Below are positions 43,518 through 52,348 of a stretch of 64,000 bases of DNA, piece after piece. Position 1 is the stretch's first letter; each line of letters starts with the position of its first letter. This stretch comes from Anaerolineae bacterium (lineage in GTDB: Bacteria > Chloroflexota > Anaerolineae > UBA4142 > SHND01): NCBI GenBank assembly GCA_021463195.1, contig JAJTXZ010000002.1, positions 62,001-126,000 of the forward strand. The letters run 5' to 3'. The notes under the pieces were generated by a model that saw only the letters and a program-made list of their open reading frames with translations, ran no database searches and was not told where the DNA came from. The position numbers and the translations under genes are program-made.

Positions 43518-45350
43518 CTATCTCATTCCGCCCTTGCCAATGACAGTCACCGACTGCGTGAGCGTGAACGTTGTAAATTCTTCGCCGGGCGTGTACGCGC
43601 CGTCGAGATAGAGACCGTTGGCCGCGACGCCTGTCGCGCTGCCGCCAAGAAATACGCTGTACGTTTCGCCCATTGTGAGTTGCGACGAAGAAAAGGCGAG
43701 CGATTGAAATTCTTTGGTCGGCGCAAAAGTGAGAATATTTTTGCCCGCGCTATTTTGGATGTGAATTAGCGTGCCGCCCGGCAGCGTTTTGCCAAAATGA
43801 ATGAGCAGCGAATTTTGGCTCGATGTGGCATCGCCCGATGTTTGCGCCATGCCCGAACTGCCCGCCGCGATCAGCGTTCCGCCGCTGATACTGAACGCCG
43901 CGTCATAATCCACCGCGCCATTCATCCGCACGGTCGGACCGTTAATGACGACGGTTCCGCCGGTCATTTGAATCGCGCCGTTCGCGTCGAGTCCGTCGCC
44001 GGTCGCGTCAATCGCGATATTGCCGCCGTGAATATAGAGAAACACTCTGCCGGTGTATGCGGAAAAATCGGGCAGGCGCGACGGTCTGCCCATTCCGCCG
44101 CCGTCGCCGCTCGTGTCGGGGTCTTTGGCATTGATGGCGTCGTCGCTCGAAACAACGCGAATGTCGCCGCCGTTGAGCGTAATCACCATTCCTTCGATGC
44201 CTTCGTTCGATTGGGTGATGTTAATTTTCCCCGCGTTGATTTCCAAAGTCGTCTCGGTGTTAATCGCGTCATCGCCGGTGGCGAGCGTGAATTCGCCGTC
44301 ATTGATTTTGAGCGTGCCTTTGGAATGCAGCGCGTCGTCCGCCGCATTGATGTTAAAGACGCCGCCGTCAATTTCGAGATGCGCGCCAGCTTTGATGCCT
44401 TTGGCGGAAACATCTTCGTCCAACTTGGCGTTGCTGCCGCCGCCCGTCGTGAGATTGAATTCGCCGTTGGCGATCGAGACGACGCTCTCGGCGGTCAACG
44501 CATCGCCGCCGCTTGTGATATTCAGTTTGCCGCCCTCGACGGTGATGTATCCTTTATTCGCGTCTTTATCATTGTCCGCTTTCAAACCATCGCCTTGCGC
44601 GTTTACGACGAGCATGCCATTTTGCACGACGATAAAATCTTTGCCGCGCATTCCATCGTCCGCCGCGGTGACGGAAATTTTGCCGCCGGCAATCGTCAAG
44701 CCCGCTTTGCTCGCGATGCCGTCATTGAAATTGCCCTGCGCCGTCAGCGCGCCATTGCCAATGATGGTCAAATTATTTTTGCTAAACAATGCCGCGTTCG
44801 GTTCATCTTCGTCCGCATTTTCAAAAACATACGCGCTCGCGTCGGAAATAAAATTTTCGGAATTGTCGGCGAGGTAAAGGATGGTTTCGTTCGCTTTGGC
44901 AATGTACAACGGCGCGCTTGTCGAATTGGCGAGACGGACGCCATTTAAAATGAGTTGCACCGGTTTTTCGTCGGTGGTGTTGACAATGATTTGTCCGTCG
45001 TTCAATGCGCCGCGCAACTCATAACTGCCGGCGGCGGTGATTGTCGCACGCGTGCCGTTCACTTGCACGCCCGCGTTGTTCGCCGTGATGGAATCGCCGT
45101 TCAAAGTAATTGGCACGATGCTCGCGGGGTCAATGCTACGCGTTGGCGCGTTCGTAGCCGCCGGGACATCCGTTACGGAAACTGTTGGCGCGGTGACTGT
45201 TTGCGTGGGGCTTGCTGGCGCGTTCGAAATTTCCGTCGGCGGGATGGGGACGCCGGTGGGCGGCGTTTGAACTGTTGTCGCCTGACACGCGGCGAGAGTC
45301 AGTCCGATGAACATCGCGGCTAACCAAAAAATAAATTTATTTTGTTTCAT
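43518..45350 (-). CDS. carbohydrate-binding beta-helix lipoprotein (Cthe_2159/DUF4353-like)
   Basis: 610 residues. The lipoprotein signal MKQNKFIFWLAAMFIGLTLA ends in the lipobox LAAC (Cys21). A Thr/Pro linker (to about 75) follows. The body is a long run of ~20-residue right-handed beta-helix turns with repeated G-D-G/A-D-D-A motifs: DGIASKAGLTIAGG, ADDGMRGKDF, GDGLKADNDKDANKG, ADDALHSKGTLKINDG, GDAINTETTLEINAGKI. This matches the polygalacturonate-binding Cthe_2159 family, whose acidic turns bind calcium. Probably anchored outside and binding acidic polysaccharide; binding target inferred. Confidence 0.85.
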   Translation of the reverse strand: MKQNKFIFWLAAMFIGLTLAACQATTVQTPPTGVPIPPTEISNAPASPTQTVTAPTVSVTDVPAATNAPTRSIDPASIVPITLNGDSITANNAGVQVNGTRATITAAGSYELRGALNDGQIIVNTTDEKPVQLILNGVRLANSTSAPLYIAKANETILYLADNSENFISDASAYVFENADEDEPNAALFSKNNLTIIGNGALTAQGNFNDGIASKAGLTIAGGKISVTAADDGMRGKDFIVVQNGMLVVNAQGDGLKADNDKDANKGYITVEGGKLNITSGGDALTAESVVSIANGEFNLTTGGGSNAKLDEDVSAKGIKAGAHLEIDGGVFNINAADDALHSKGTLKINDGEFTLATGDDAINTETTLEINAGKINITQSNEGIEGMVITLNGGDIRVVSSDDAINAKDPDTSGDGGGMGRPSRLPDFSAYTGRVFLYIHGGNIAIDATGDGLDANGAIQMTGGTVVINGPTVRMNGAVDYDAAFSISGGTLIAAGSSGMAQTSGDATSSQNSLLIHFGKTLPGGTLIHIQNSAGKNILTFAPTKEFQSLAFSSSQLTMGETYSVFLGGSATGVAANGLYLDGAYTPGEEFTTFTLTQSVTVIGKGGMR

Positions 45351-45455
45351 GCTGCGCTCCGTTTAAATCGAATTGTTCTATTTGCGTTGGAGTGTAGCGG
45401 AAACAACTTGGCATGAGGTTAATGCGAGATGAGGAATTTGTTGGCGCGGGCGCGG

Positions 45456-45806
45456 TTACGCGGTCGGAGGTTTGTCGTAACCATCATGCCACGCGAAATA
45501 GTTCGCCAAAAAAACGGCGTGCGCCAGACCGCGCGCGTGGAGGAACGGATGCTTGGTTTTCAAAGTTTGCGTCATCGCGCTATTTCCGATGACACGCTCG
45601 CCGCCGCGTTCGGCAAGCTCATAAACTGTAGCAGATACGCGTTTCATTTCTTGCAACACAAACGCGATTTCATCCGTTGAGAGTTGTGGAAATTCGGACT
45701 GCAAGCGTTCGTGTCGTTCGATGAGCCGCTGCGGACCAAACTCTTGGTAAATGACGAATGCTTGGTCGAGTGTTGCGTCAGAAAGATTCATTATGCCGCG
45801 CCGCAA
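45456..45806 (-). CDS. hypothetical helical protein
   Basis: 116 residues (ATG 45791 is an alternative start). LDQAFVIYQEFGPQRLIERH, ERLQSEFPQLSTDEIAFVLQ and FLHARGLAHAVFLANYFAWH look soluble and helical; no family recognised. It begins 6 bp after the upstream membrane-protein gene ends and is probably co-transcribed. Confidence 0.6.
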   Translation of the reverse strand: MRRGIMNLSDATLDQAFVIYQEFGPQRLIERHERLQSEFPQLSTDEIAFVLQEMKRVSATVYELAERGGERVIGNSAMTQTLKTKHPFLHARGLAHAVFLANYFAWHDGYDKPPTA

Positions 45807-45812
45807 AAAATT

Positions 45813-46598
45813 TTACAGTTTGATGATGGCTTGGGGCGTGGCTGAAATATAGCAGCCGCGCACGATGCCGTTGAACGACAAATACGGCAAAGATTTTACC
45901 GAGCCATTTCTTGCCCAACTTGAAACAATGCCCGACGTTTCAAAGAACCCTTCATTATTTCTACCATAGGCATCTATCGTCAGAAAAGTGTCCACGCGTT
46001 TTCCCGTAAATTTATCAACCAGCAATCCCAAACCATCCGAGATGGGATAAATGGCGCCGCGATCTATCGCGACCGCGATATTATCTTCGGGAATATAAAA
46101 ATCGGCGAGCGTTTCGTCCGTGGCTTTATTGATAACGAATAAAGTAATCGCATGGGCGGGCTGGTCGTAATCAAGCGTTGCGACAACCGCCACATCTTCA
46201 TCGGCGTTGATTAGAATGCCGGTCTCGTTATGCGGGAGCGGATACGCGAGTTGAAATGGGAGATTGTTTCGCGTATAGGTTCCGTCGCAATAGGCCGGAA
46301 GTGTAACGTCGGTGGTAAAGAAGCGAATGAGAACGACATAAACAAAGATAAAGAGAATGAATACACCAACAAAAGTTATTCCGCTCGAATGCAGAAAAAT
46401 GCCAACTCGGCGCGCTGGATTGCCCAACGCGTCAAGGATGCCTGCGACCGCGGGCCCGCCCAAAAAAGCCAATGCGGCGAAAATATAAAATTGTGAACTG
46501 GGCGCGCGCAGCGCTTGCAGATATACAAAACCGCACAGGATGCTCACGCCTAATCCGACAGCGATGCCTGCGCGCAAAAAGGGTGTGGCTTGGTTCAT
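45813..46598 (-). CDS. membrane-anchored protein with exported beta domain, unknown
   Basis: 261 residues. Three hydrophobic segments (about 8-28, 38-58 and 68-92) precede a ~165-residue domain rich in beta strands (ETGILINADEDVAVVATLDY, ADFYIPEDNIAVAIDRGAIY) presumably outside the membrane, with two Cys. No recognised family. Operon with the next small gene. Confidence 0.6.
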   Translation of the reverse strand: MNQATPFLRAGIAVGLGVSILCGFVYLQALRAPSSQFYIFAALAFLGGPAVAGILDALGNPARRVGIFLHSSGITFVGVFILFIFVYVVLIRFFTTDVTLPAYCDGTYTRNNLPFQLAYPLPHNETGILINADEDVAVVATLDYDQPAHAITLFVINKATDETLADFYIPEDNIAVAIDRGAIYPISDGLGLLVDKFTGKRVDTFLTIDAYGRNNEGFFETSGIVSSWARNGSVKSLPYLSFNGIVRGCYISATPQAIIKL

Positions 46599-46622
46599 AT
46601 TAAAACGCCGCCGGCGCGTTCG

Positions 46623-46724
46623 CGCTAGTTATGGCGGATTCTAATTTGATTCAAGGTGGTAGACCCAAAGGGTTTTCGAAAACCCTTTGGGTCTCTCTTA
46701 ACCCAATCGGAATCTGCCGTAATC
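46623..46724. repeat. dispersed palindromic element, copy E
   Basis: Core AGACCCAAAGGGTTTTCG facing CGAAAACCCTTTGGGTCT; note the inner stem is in the opposite sense to copy A. Outer borders GGCGGATTCTAATTTGATT and AATCGGAATCTGCC are inverted repeats. Begins with CTAG. Confidence 0.75.
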
Positions 46725-46793
46725 AACGCTCTGCCGAAAGACAAGTTTCTCGAACTTGGCTGCGCTCGATTTGTTGGGCGTCTATTCAGCCCG

Positions 46794-47009
46794 TTACCAG
46801 CGCAACTGAAATTCTACCTCATTCGTATCGTCGGAGCGTTCATGTTCAATGCTAAAACTTGCGTTGGCTGGAATATATAACCGTTCGCCCGCAATCTGAA
46901 TCTCGAATGCTTGGCCCGCTTCGAGTGAATCTGCCAGCCGACGCAGCTTGGCGACAAATTCTTGGATTGAATAAACCTTTTCAATATCACGTTCGGATTT
47001 GTCAGACAT
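46794..47009 (-). CDS. amphi-Trp domain protein
   Basis: 71 residues from ATG 47009 with AGGAGA upstream. RDIEKVYSIQEFVAKLRRLA, DSLEAGQAFEIQIAGERLYI, PANASFSIEHERSDDTNEVE and a closing FQLRW match the amphi-Trp domain (short alpha-beta protein ending in E-x-E-L-x-W). Known members are small and often next to redox or nucleotide proteins; role unknown. Confidence 0.8.
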   Translation of the reverse strand: MSDKSERDIEKVYSIQEFVAKLRRLADSLEAGQAFEIQIAGERLYIPANASFSIEHERSDDTNEVEFQLRW

Positions 47010-47230
47010 GGGGTCTCCTGAAATGTAAATTTGTATGCGAGGCGCTGTATGCCCGCTTTCCAAATTTTACTTGTACTCGCTTGTCGGGTCAAACAAATTT
47101 ATCGCTTTTTATTTTTTCCATGTTCCCCATTCAATGAGAACCACGCGTCCGAGTGATTTTCGCAAGTTCCCTTTGGGGCGATTCGATTTTTGCCCGTATA
47201 GCTTGATTGTGAAGCGTCATGGATAGCGCG

Positions 47231-48184
47231 TCACGAATTCTTCATCCCCATCGGGCGCGCTTGGACGATTGTAATTTCGTCATCCGCGATAGCCCACTCG
47301 ATGTCTTGCGGCGCGTTGAAAAAGGTTTCCAATCGTCGCCCGAGCGCGGCGAGTTCTAAAATTTGCGCGTCGCTCAAAGAAGCGGTCTCGGCGTCCGCTT
47401 CGGCGATAACTTGCTCCTCCACCTGTCCGCCTTCGCCGACGATTAACTTGACCGTTTGCTCCGCGAGGTCGTGGTCGGTGATTTCGTTTTTGCTCTGGTC
47501 AAACACAAACGCGTCGGGGCGGAAACGCGCGTTGGTGATGGGGACGCCTAGCCCAAAGACGGATTTGATTAACATTTCGGCGGGGTCGCCGCTCATCGGA
47601 TGCCGCGTATATAAAACGCCCGCGCTGTCTGCGCGAACCATTGGCTGGACGAGGACCGCGAACGCGGGTTCGGTCTGAACGATTTTTTTGCGCCAGCGAT
47701 AATACATAGCGCGCGAATTCCACAGCGCCGACCATGAACGCGCGATCGCGCGTTCGATTTCGTCAACGCCGACAAGTCCCAGATATGCCCGCGCGACGCC
47801 CGCGCCGAACGAAGTCGCCAAATCATCGGACGCGGGCGAAGAGCGCGCGATGAGCGACGCGCGTTCCTGTTCGTTCAATAACGCCAGCGCGGTTTCCAAT
47901 TCCGCGCGCAGCGTATCGGGCAGCGCCTGCGCTTGAATCCAATCGCGAATTTCGGTCGCGGCGGCTTCCAACTCGGCGGGGTCGTTGATGACCGCGTCCG
48001 TCAAATACGCCGCGATTTTTTCGCGCAGCGGCGCGATGAACGGCGCGTACGCTGCGGTGGTGAGCGCAAAGCCATTGGGCACGCGATAGCCCGCGCGCTG
48101 CAATTCGCCAAGCGCGGCGGCTTTGGCGCCAACCAGCGCATTATTCTGAAAACCGCATTGGGCGAGAGGTAAAATATATGACAT
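47231..48184 (-). CDS. standalone PEP/pyruvate-binding (ATP-grasp) domain protein
   Basis: 317 residues from ATG 48184. It matches only the N-terminal nucleotide-binding half of PEP synthase, PPDK and rifampin phosphotransferase: NNALVGAKAAALGELQRAGY, RVPNGFALTTAAYAPFI, SLIARSSPASDDLATSFGAG, YRWRKKIVQTEPAFAVLVQP, AGVLYTRHPMSGDPAEM and QDIEWAIADDEITIVQARPM. The phosphohistidine swivel and PEP/barrel domains are absent and do not follow in the next DNA. It could act with a separate His-domain protein encoded elsewhere. Confidence 0.8.
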   Translation of the reverse strand: MSYILPLAQCGFQNNALVGAKAAALGELQRAGYRVPNGFALTTAAYAPFIAPLREKIAAYLTDAVINDPAELEAAATEIRDWIQAQALPDTLRAELETALALLNEQERASLIARSSPASDDLATSFGAGVARAYLGLVGVDEIERAIARSWSALWNSRAMYYRWRKKIVQTEPAFAVLVQPMVRADSAGVLYTRHPMSGDPAEMLIKSVFGLGVPITNARFRPDAFVFDQSKNEITDHDLAEQTVKLIVGEGGQVEEQVIAEADAETASLSDAQILELAALGRRLETFFNAPQDIEWAIADDEITIVQARPMGMKNS

Positions 48185-48252
48185 TAGAAAAAAAAACGCG
48201 CGACGGGCGTCATTGCAAAACAAGCTATAGATCTTCAGGTTTGATTTTGCAA

Positions 48253-48300
48253 GTCATGTCAAGACCTTTCGAGTTTCCCGAAACTCGCAGAGTCTGACAG
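48253..48300. repeat. dispersed palindromic element, partial copy F1
   Basis: AGACCTTTCGAGTTTCCCGAAACTCGCAGAGTCT-type hairpin (about 48263-48295) with an imperfect stem, immediately beside full copy F2. Confidence 0.55.
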
Positions 48301-48313
48301 TCCAAAACCTTTT

Positions 48314-48408
48314 CTAGAGCCGATTCCACTTTGATTTGCGGGTAGACCTTTCGGGTTTCCGAAAACCCGAAAGGTCTCGCCCCTACAAACGAATTAGGAA
48401 TTCGCTCC
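48314..48408. repeat. dispersed palindromic element, copy F2
   Basis: Core AGACCTTTCGGGTTT / AAACCCGAAAGGTCT at 48343-48376; borders CTAGAGCCGATTCCACTTTG and ACGAATTAGGAATTCGCTC shared with copy B. Confidence 0.8.
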
Positions 48409-48448
48409 AAGCTTCTATAGCGCGGCGCGTGCAATGACGCCCAGCGCC

Positions 48449-49330
48449 CTAATCATTCGGATTGGTCATGAGTTTGACGTAAATTTCTTCGAGCGCGGAT
48501 TCTTGCGCCGCAAGGTCAACGAGCGTCCAGCCGCGCGCGGAAATTTTTTCCAACATCGCGGTCAGGTCGTCAATCTCGTGCGTGTGATACAAATAATTGT
48601 CATCGCGGCGCGCGTACGTCAGCGTTTCGTTCGCGCGAAAGGCGATTTGAAATTCGCGTTTGCCGAGATTCGCGCGAATCGCTTCCATCGTGTCAAAGAC
48701 GAGCAATCTGCCGTTTTTGAGAATCGCCACGCGGTCGCATACTGATTCGACGTGAAATAAATTGTGCGCGCTGAGTAAAATCGTTTTTTCGGAATGGCGC
48801 AGCGATTTCAAATATTGGATAATGAAAAACGACGTTAACGGGTCCAAACCCGAATTCGGTTCGTCCAAAATGAGCAGCAGCGGATCGTGCAGCAAGGCGC
48901 GCGCGATCGCGACTTTGCGCTTCATGCCTTTGGAATATTCGCCGATGAGTTTTTCGGGATTTTGCAGCTGCAGCGAGGTCAACAGCTCGTCAATGCGTCG
49001 GCGCGCGTGCGCGCGCGGCATGTTATAGAGTTCGGAGAAAAACATCAAATATTGCCGCGCGCTCATGTTTTCGTACAACGGACTCTCTTCGGGCAAATAG
49101 CCGATTTGACGTTTGAGCGCGACGCCGTGCTTTTGAATGTCGCGGCCATTGATATAGACTGTGCCTGTCGTCGGCGCGATCAAACCCGCAATCATTTTGA
49201 GCGTGGTGCTTTTGCCCGCGCCATTGTGTCCGATAATGCCAATGATTTCGCCGGCGGCGGCGCGAAATTCGAGGTCTTGCACGGCGGTGAAACCGTGATA
49301 TTGTTTAGTGACGTGATCGAGATGAATCAT
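48449..49330 (-). CDS. ABC-2 type exporter ATP-binding protein
   Basis: 293 residues. Walker A GIIGHNGAGKSTTLKMIAGL (about 31-50), Q loop QIGYLPEESPLYENM, signature YSKGMKRKVAIARALL, Walker B LLLILDEPNSGLDPL, H loop TILLSAHNLFHVESVCDRVA. It belongs to the multidrug/copper/lipid exporter class. It lies divergent to two permease genes 36 bp away, its likely membrane partners. Confidence 0.93.
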   Translation of the reverse strand: MIHLDHVTKQYHGFTAVQDLEFRAAAGEIIGIIGHNGAGKSTTLKMIAGLIAPTTGTVYINGRDIQKHGVALKRQIGYLPEESPLYENMSARQYLMFFSELYNMPRAHARRRIDELLTSLQLQNPEKLIGEYSKGMKRKVAIARALLHDPLLLILDEPNSGLDPLTSFFIIQYLKSLRHSEKTILLSAHNLFHVESVCDRVAILKNGRLLVFDTMEAIRANLGKREFQIAFRANETLTYARRDDNYLYHTHEIDDLTAMLEKISARGWTLVDLAAQESALEEIYVKLMTNPND

Positions 49331-49366
49331 AATTCGGCGCTATGTGTATTGTAAAGAGATATAGTT

Positions 49367-50950
49367 ATGCGACAAATTTGGACCATTGCGTTGCGCGAAG
49401 TATTTCGCGTGCGACGGCGTTTTAGCGGCGGCGTTTCGACGGTATTGGTTTTGCTGCTGCTCGCCGCGTTAGCCGCGCTCGGCTGGGCGCTGCGCGACAC
49501 AATGACGCTCGGCTATGGCTTGTATCGCGTCGGTGTGATGGGCGACGCGGCGGAAATCCGCGATCCACGCTTTGTCGTGATGCCGGTGACGACATCGAAC
49601 GCGCAAACGTTGTTGGCGCAGCGCGCGGTGGATGTCGTGATTGACGGCGACGCTGTGTCGGCGCGCGCCGACAATAAATCGCAATACGCGTTGGGCGCGT
49701 TGAAACGCTATCTGTCGAAACAAACGCTAGTGGAGCTCGCGGCGACGCAGGAAATGACGCGCGCGTTTCCGCTGCGCGTTCAGCTATACGACATGGACGC
49801 GCCGCAGCGCGCGCCGCAAGCGCCATTCATCCCTTCGCTGCAAACGCCGCCGACGCCGTTCGGCCAAGTGATTACCGCGTTCTTGTACATTATGCCGTTG
49901 ACGTTCATCAGTATTTTTTTCACTTCGAGTTTCATGGAAGAAAAAATCAAGCGGCGGCTTACTGTATTGTTGTCCGCGCCCATCACGCCATTTCAAATTA
50001 TCATGGGCAAGATGCTGCCGTATCTCTGTTTTGCGGTCGTGATGACGGCGCTGATCGCGTGGCTCACGCGCGCGCCGATTCCGCTCGCGCTCGCGATTTA
50101 TATGCCGACCGCGTTATTTATCTTTGCGATTTATTTGATGGTGCCGTTGTTTTATCGCACCTTCCAAGACACCACCTTTATCTCGATGTTTGTGACGACC
50201 ATGACGGCGGTCTATTTGGTATTTCCCGCCATGTTCACGGATATGTCGGAATTGGCGTACATGTCGCCGCTGACGCTCGCCGTGAAAATGTATCGCGGCG
50301 AACCGTTCGGTTTGCAGGAATATCTTTTTCCGTCCGCGCCGATGGCGCTGTTATTTGGCGTGACGGTGTTTGTCGCGTCGCGTTTGCTGCACGAAGAATT
50401 TTTAATGACCTATCACGCGCTCACGCGCAAATTCGCGGACGCGCTGTATTGGATTATTGACCGACGGCGGCCGGCGCTTTCGATTTTCTTGATGAGTTTC
50501 GGTTCGATTCCGGCGGTGTATCTCGCGCAGTTGATAATTTTGGCGCTTGCGACGAATTTGTCCGCGCGCGCGCTGCTGCTCGCGGCGCTGCTCGCGGCGG
50601 CGACGCTCGAAGAAGTGGTCAAGACGATGGGTATTGCGGTCTTGATCGAACGCGGCGAGGCGCCTTCGCGACGCCACATCGCGCTGTGGGCGTTTTTGTC
50701 CGCGCTCGGATTTTTAATTGGCGAAAAATTATTGACGCTCGTTTCGGTGAGCGTAGTGTCGCAAGCGTTCTTGGCTCAAGCGCTTTTCAGCGGCGGCTTT
50801 TTGCTCGTGCCGTTGGCGGCGCATTTCTTGTTTACCGCCGTCGTCGTTTTGCTTTACGCGCGCTTTCGTCCGCCGTATGTCGTCGCGTTGGCGGCGGGAA
50901 TTATTTTGCACACGTTGTACAACGCGCTGCTTTTGGGAGGCGCGTTGTGA
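49367..50950 (+). CDS. ABC-2 permease fused to a PrsW-like intramembrane protease domain
   Basis: 527 residues. Residues 1-350 form an ABC-2 permease: an N-terminal helix, an exported loop, then a helix cluster containing SIFFTSSFMEEKIKRRLTVL and LSAPITPFQIIMGKMLPYLC. From about 375 a second helix bundle has LEEVVKTMGIAVLIERGEAP, FLIGEKLLTLVSV, HFLFTAVVVLLYARF and ILHTLYNALLLGGAL. The E-E-x2-K, E and two H motifs fit the PrsW/glutamic intramembrane protease group. Such fusions link export with proteolysis of membrane proteins. Overlaps the next permease gene by 4 bp. Confidence 0.8.
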   Translation: MRQIWTIALREVFRVRRRFSGGVSTVLVLLLLAALAALGWALRDTMTLGYGLYRVGVMGDAAEIRDPRFVVMPVTTSNAQTLLAQRAVDVVIDGDAVSARADNKSQYALGALKRYLSKQTLVELAATQEMTRAFPLRVQLYDMDAPQRAPQAPFIPSLQTPPTPFGQVITAFLYIMPLTFISIFFTSSFMEEKIKRRLTVLLSAPITPFQIIMGKMLPYLCFAVVMTALIAWLTRAPIPLALAIYMPTALFIFAIYLMVPLFYRTFQDTTFISMFVTTMTAVYLVFPAMFTDMSELAYMSPLTLAVKMYRGEPFGLQEYLFPSAPMALLFGVTVFVASRLLHEEFLMTYHALTRKFADALYWIIDRRRPALSIFLMSFGSIPAVYLAQLIILALATNLSARALLLAALLAAATLEEVVKTMGIAVLIERGEAPSRRHIALWAFLSALGFLIGEKLLTLVSVSVVSQAFLAQALFSGGFLLVPLAAHFLFTAVVVLLYARFRPPYVVALAAGIILHTLYNALLLGGAL

Positions 50951-51981
50951 AACCATTTTGGGCGTTGCTAAAACGCGAACTCGCGGCGGTGGCGCGCGAA
51001 CGCACGATTTTGATCGCGGTGTTGATTCAATTATTCATCGCGTCGTTTTCGTCCGCGCTGCTGTTGGGCTTGTTGTCGTTGTACGATCCGGAATCGGTCA
51101 GCATCACGGGGCGCGTGAATTTGAGCGTCGGCTTGGTCGGCGAAAATACCGCCGCGCTGGCGGAGGCGCTCCAAGCGCGCGGGATGCAGCTGGTCTATTT
51201 TGAAAATCTGGAAGAGGCGCGCGCGGCGTACGCGCGCAATCAAATCGAGACCGTTATCGCGATGCCGGATGCGTCGCAGGAACTTGTGACGCTGCGCTTG
51301 TATTTGCCGCATCTGGAAACGCGCGCGTCGGTGATCCAGCTGGCGCTGCAAGAACCGCTCAAGCAGTACGAAAATACATTGCGACTGCAAAACGGCGTGC
51401 CGGTGCGTTACACCGATTTAAAGGGACAACCACCAACGACCTTTGAATTTTTATATTCCATCATTCTGCCGGTGCTGTTATTCTTTCCCGCGTTCGTCGC
51501 AGGCAATTTGGTCGCGGATTCGTTGTCGGAAGAGTTCGAGATGAATACGCTCGAAACGTTGTTGACGACGCCGCTATCGTGGCTGGCTATCGTCGGCGCA
51601 AAGATTTTCTCCGCCATTATTCTGGCGCTGTTGCAATGCGCGTTGTGGCTCGCGCTGCTCTCTTTTAATCGCGTCGAATTATTCAATATTCCGTTGCTGC
51701 TTGCGATGGGCGGCTTGCTTGCGGCGATGTTTGGGACGCTGGCGGCGTTTGTGGCGGTCTATTTTAAAAATCGCGAACAGGCGCAATTTGTATACGCGTT
51801 ATCGCTGATGGGGCTGCTCGGCGCGAGTTTTTTGGCGGGTGTCTCGCCGTTGACGACAATTTCGCGTTTGGCGATCGGCGATGTATATACGGGCGTGGGG
51901 GATGTTTTATTGTTTGGCGGTATCGGCTTGGCGCTGTGGTTGATTTTGGCATGGATGCTGCGACGACGCGACGCGCGTTAG
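50947..51981 (+). CDS. ABC-2 type permease
   Basis: 344 residues from GTG 50947 (ATG-less start; GTGA overlaps the previous stop). One N-terminal helix, a ~140-residue exterior domain (LSVGLVGENTAALAEALQAR ... ASVIQLALQEPLKQYENTLR) and five C-terminal helices, with the ABC-2 coupling segment LSEEFEMNTLETLLTTPLSW. It pairs with the fused permease and the divergent ATPase as a heteromeric exporter; substrate unknown. Confidence 0.88.
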   Translation: MKPFWALLKRELAAVARERTILIAVLIQLFIASFSSALLLGLLSLYDPESVSITGRVNLSVGLVGENTAALAEALQARGMQLVYFENLEEARAAYARNQIETVIAMPDASQELVTLRLYLPHLETRASVIQLALQEPLKQYENTLRLQNGVPVRYTDLKGQPPTTFEFLYSIILPVLLFFPAFVAGNLVADSLSEEFEMNTLETLLTTPLSWLAIVGAKIFSAIILALLQCALWLALLSFNRVELFNIPLLLAMGGLLAAMFGTLAAFVAVYFKNREQAQFVYALSLMGLLGASFLAGVSPLTTISRLAIGDVYTGVGDVLLFGGIGLALWLILAWMLRRRDAR

Positions 51982-51996
51982 AAAAAAAAAAGAGAG

Positions 51997-52090
51997 CGGG
52001 AGTAGATGGGAGTCGAACCCACCCAAGACGGTTCCACCGCCTCGCAACGGTTTTGAAGACCGCGAGACCCACCGGGACCTAGCTACCCCC
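51997..52090 (-). tRNA. selC: tRNA-Sec (anticodon TCA)
   Basis: 94 nt on the minus strand. An 8-bp acceptor stem GGGGGTAG/CTACTCCC plus discriminator G, D stem AGGTC/GGTCT, anticodon arm GCGGT-CTTCAAA-ACCGT with TCA at the centre, long variable arm GAGGCGG/CCGTCTT, and T arm GTGGG-TTCGACT-CCCAT. The 8-bp acceptor stem and large variable arm are specific to tRNA-Sec. CCA is not encoded. UGA therefore codes for selenocysteine in this organism. No selA, selB, selD or recognisable selenoprotein lies in the window. Confidence 0.95.
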
Positions 52091-52170
52091 AAAAGAATCC
52101 GCGCCACGCGCTATGCTACCCGCGATGCGCGATTTGTCAATTCGCATTTCGTTTGCGACGAATTTCACTT

Positions 52171-52199
52171 TTGAATAAAAAAATAGTTTATGCTATAAT
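52171..52199 (+). promoter_or_regulatory. promoter of the Rieske/cytochrome b operon
   Basis: TTGAAT (52171-52176), 17 bp, TATAAT (52194-52199); perfect -10 and optimal spacing. Leaves a leader of about 145 nt before the Rieske gene. Confidence 0.75.
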
Positions 52200-52348
52200 T
52201 CACGCCATTCGAGCTTACGCATCATTTCCTCAAGCGTCAAGATTGGAATTTCAAATAGCACGGTTCACAAAGAACAATTACAGTGTTCAGCGCGCCGCAA
52301 ACAGCGGAGATAGTTTGTTGCGCCTGAAAACGAGTGTGGTGATAAATT

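Noticed and set aside
43797-44948. Long plus-strand ORF opposite the beta-helix lipoprotein
   Set aside because: Shadow frame produced by the codon bias of the repetitive minus-strand gene; no recognisable protein features.
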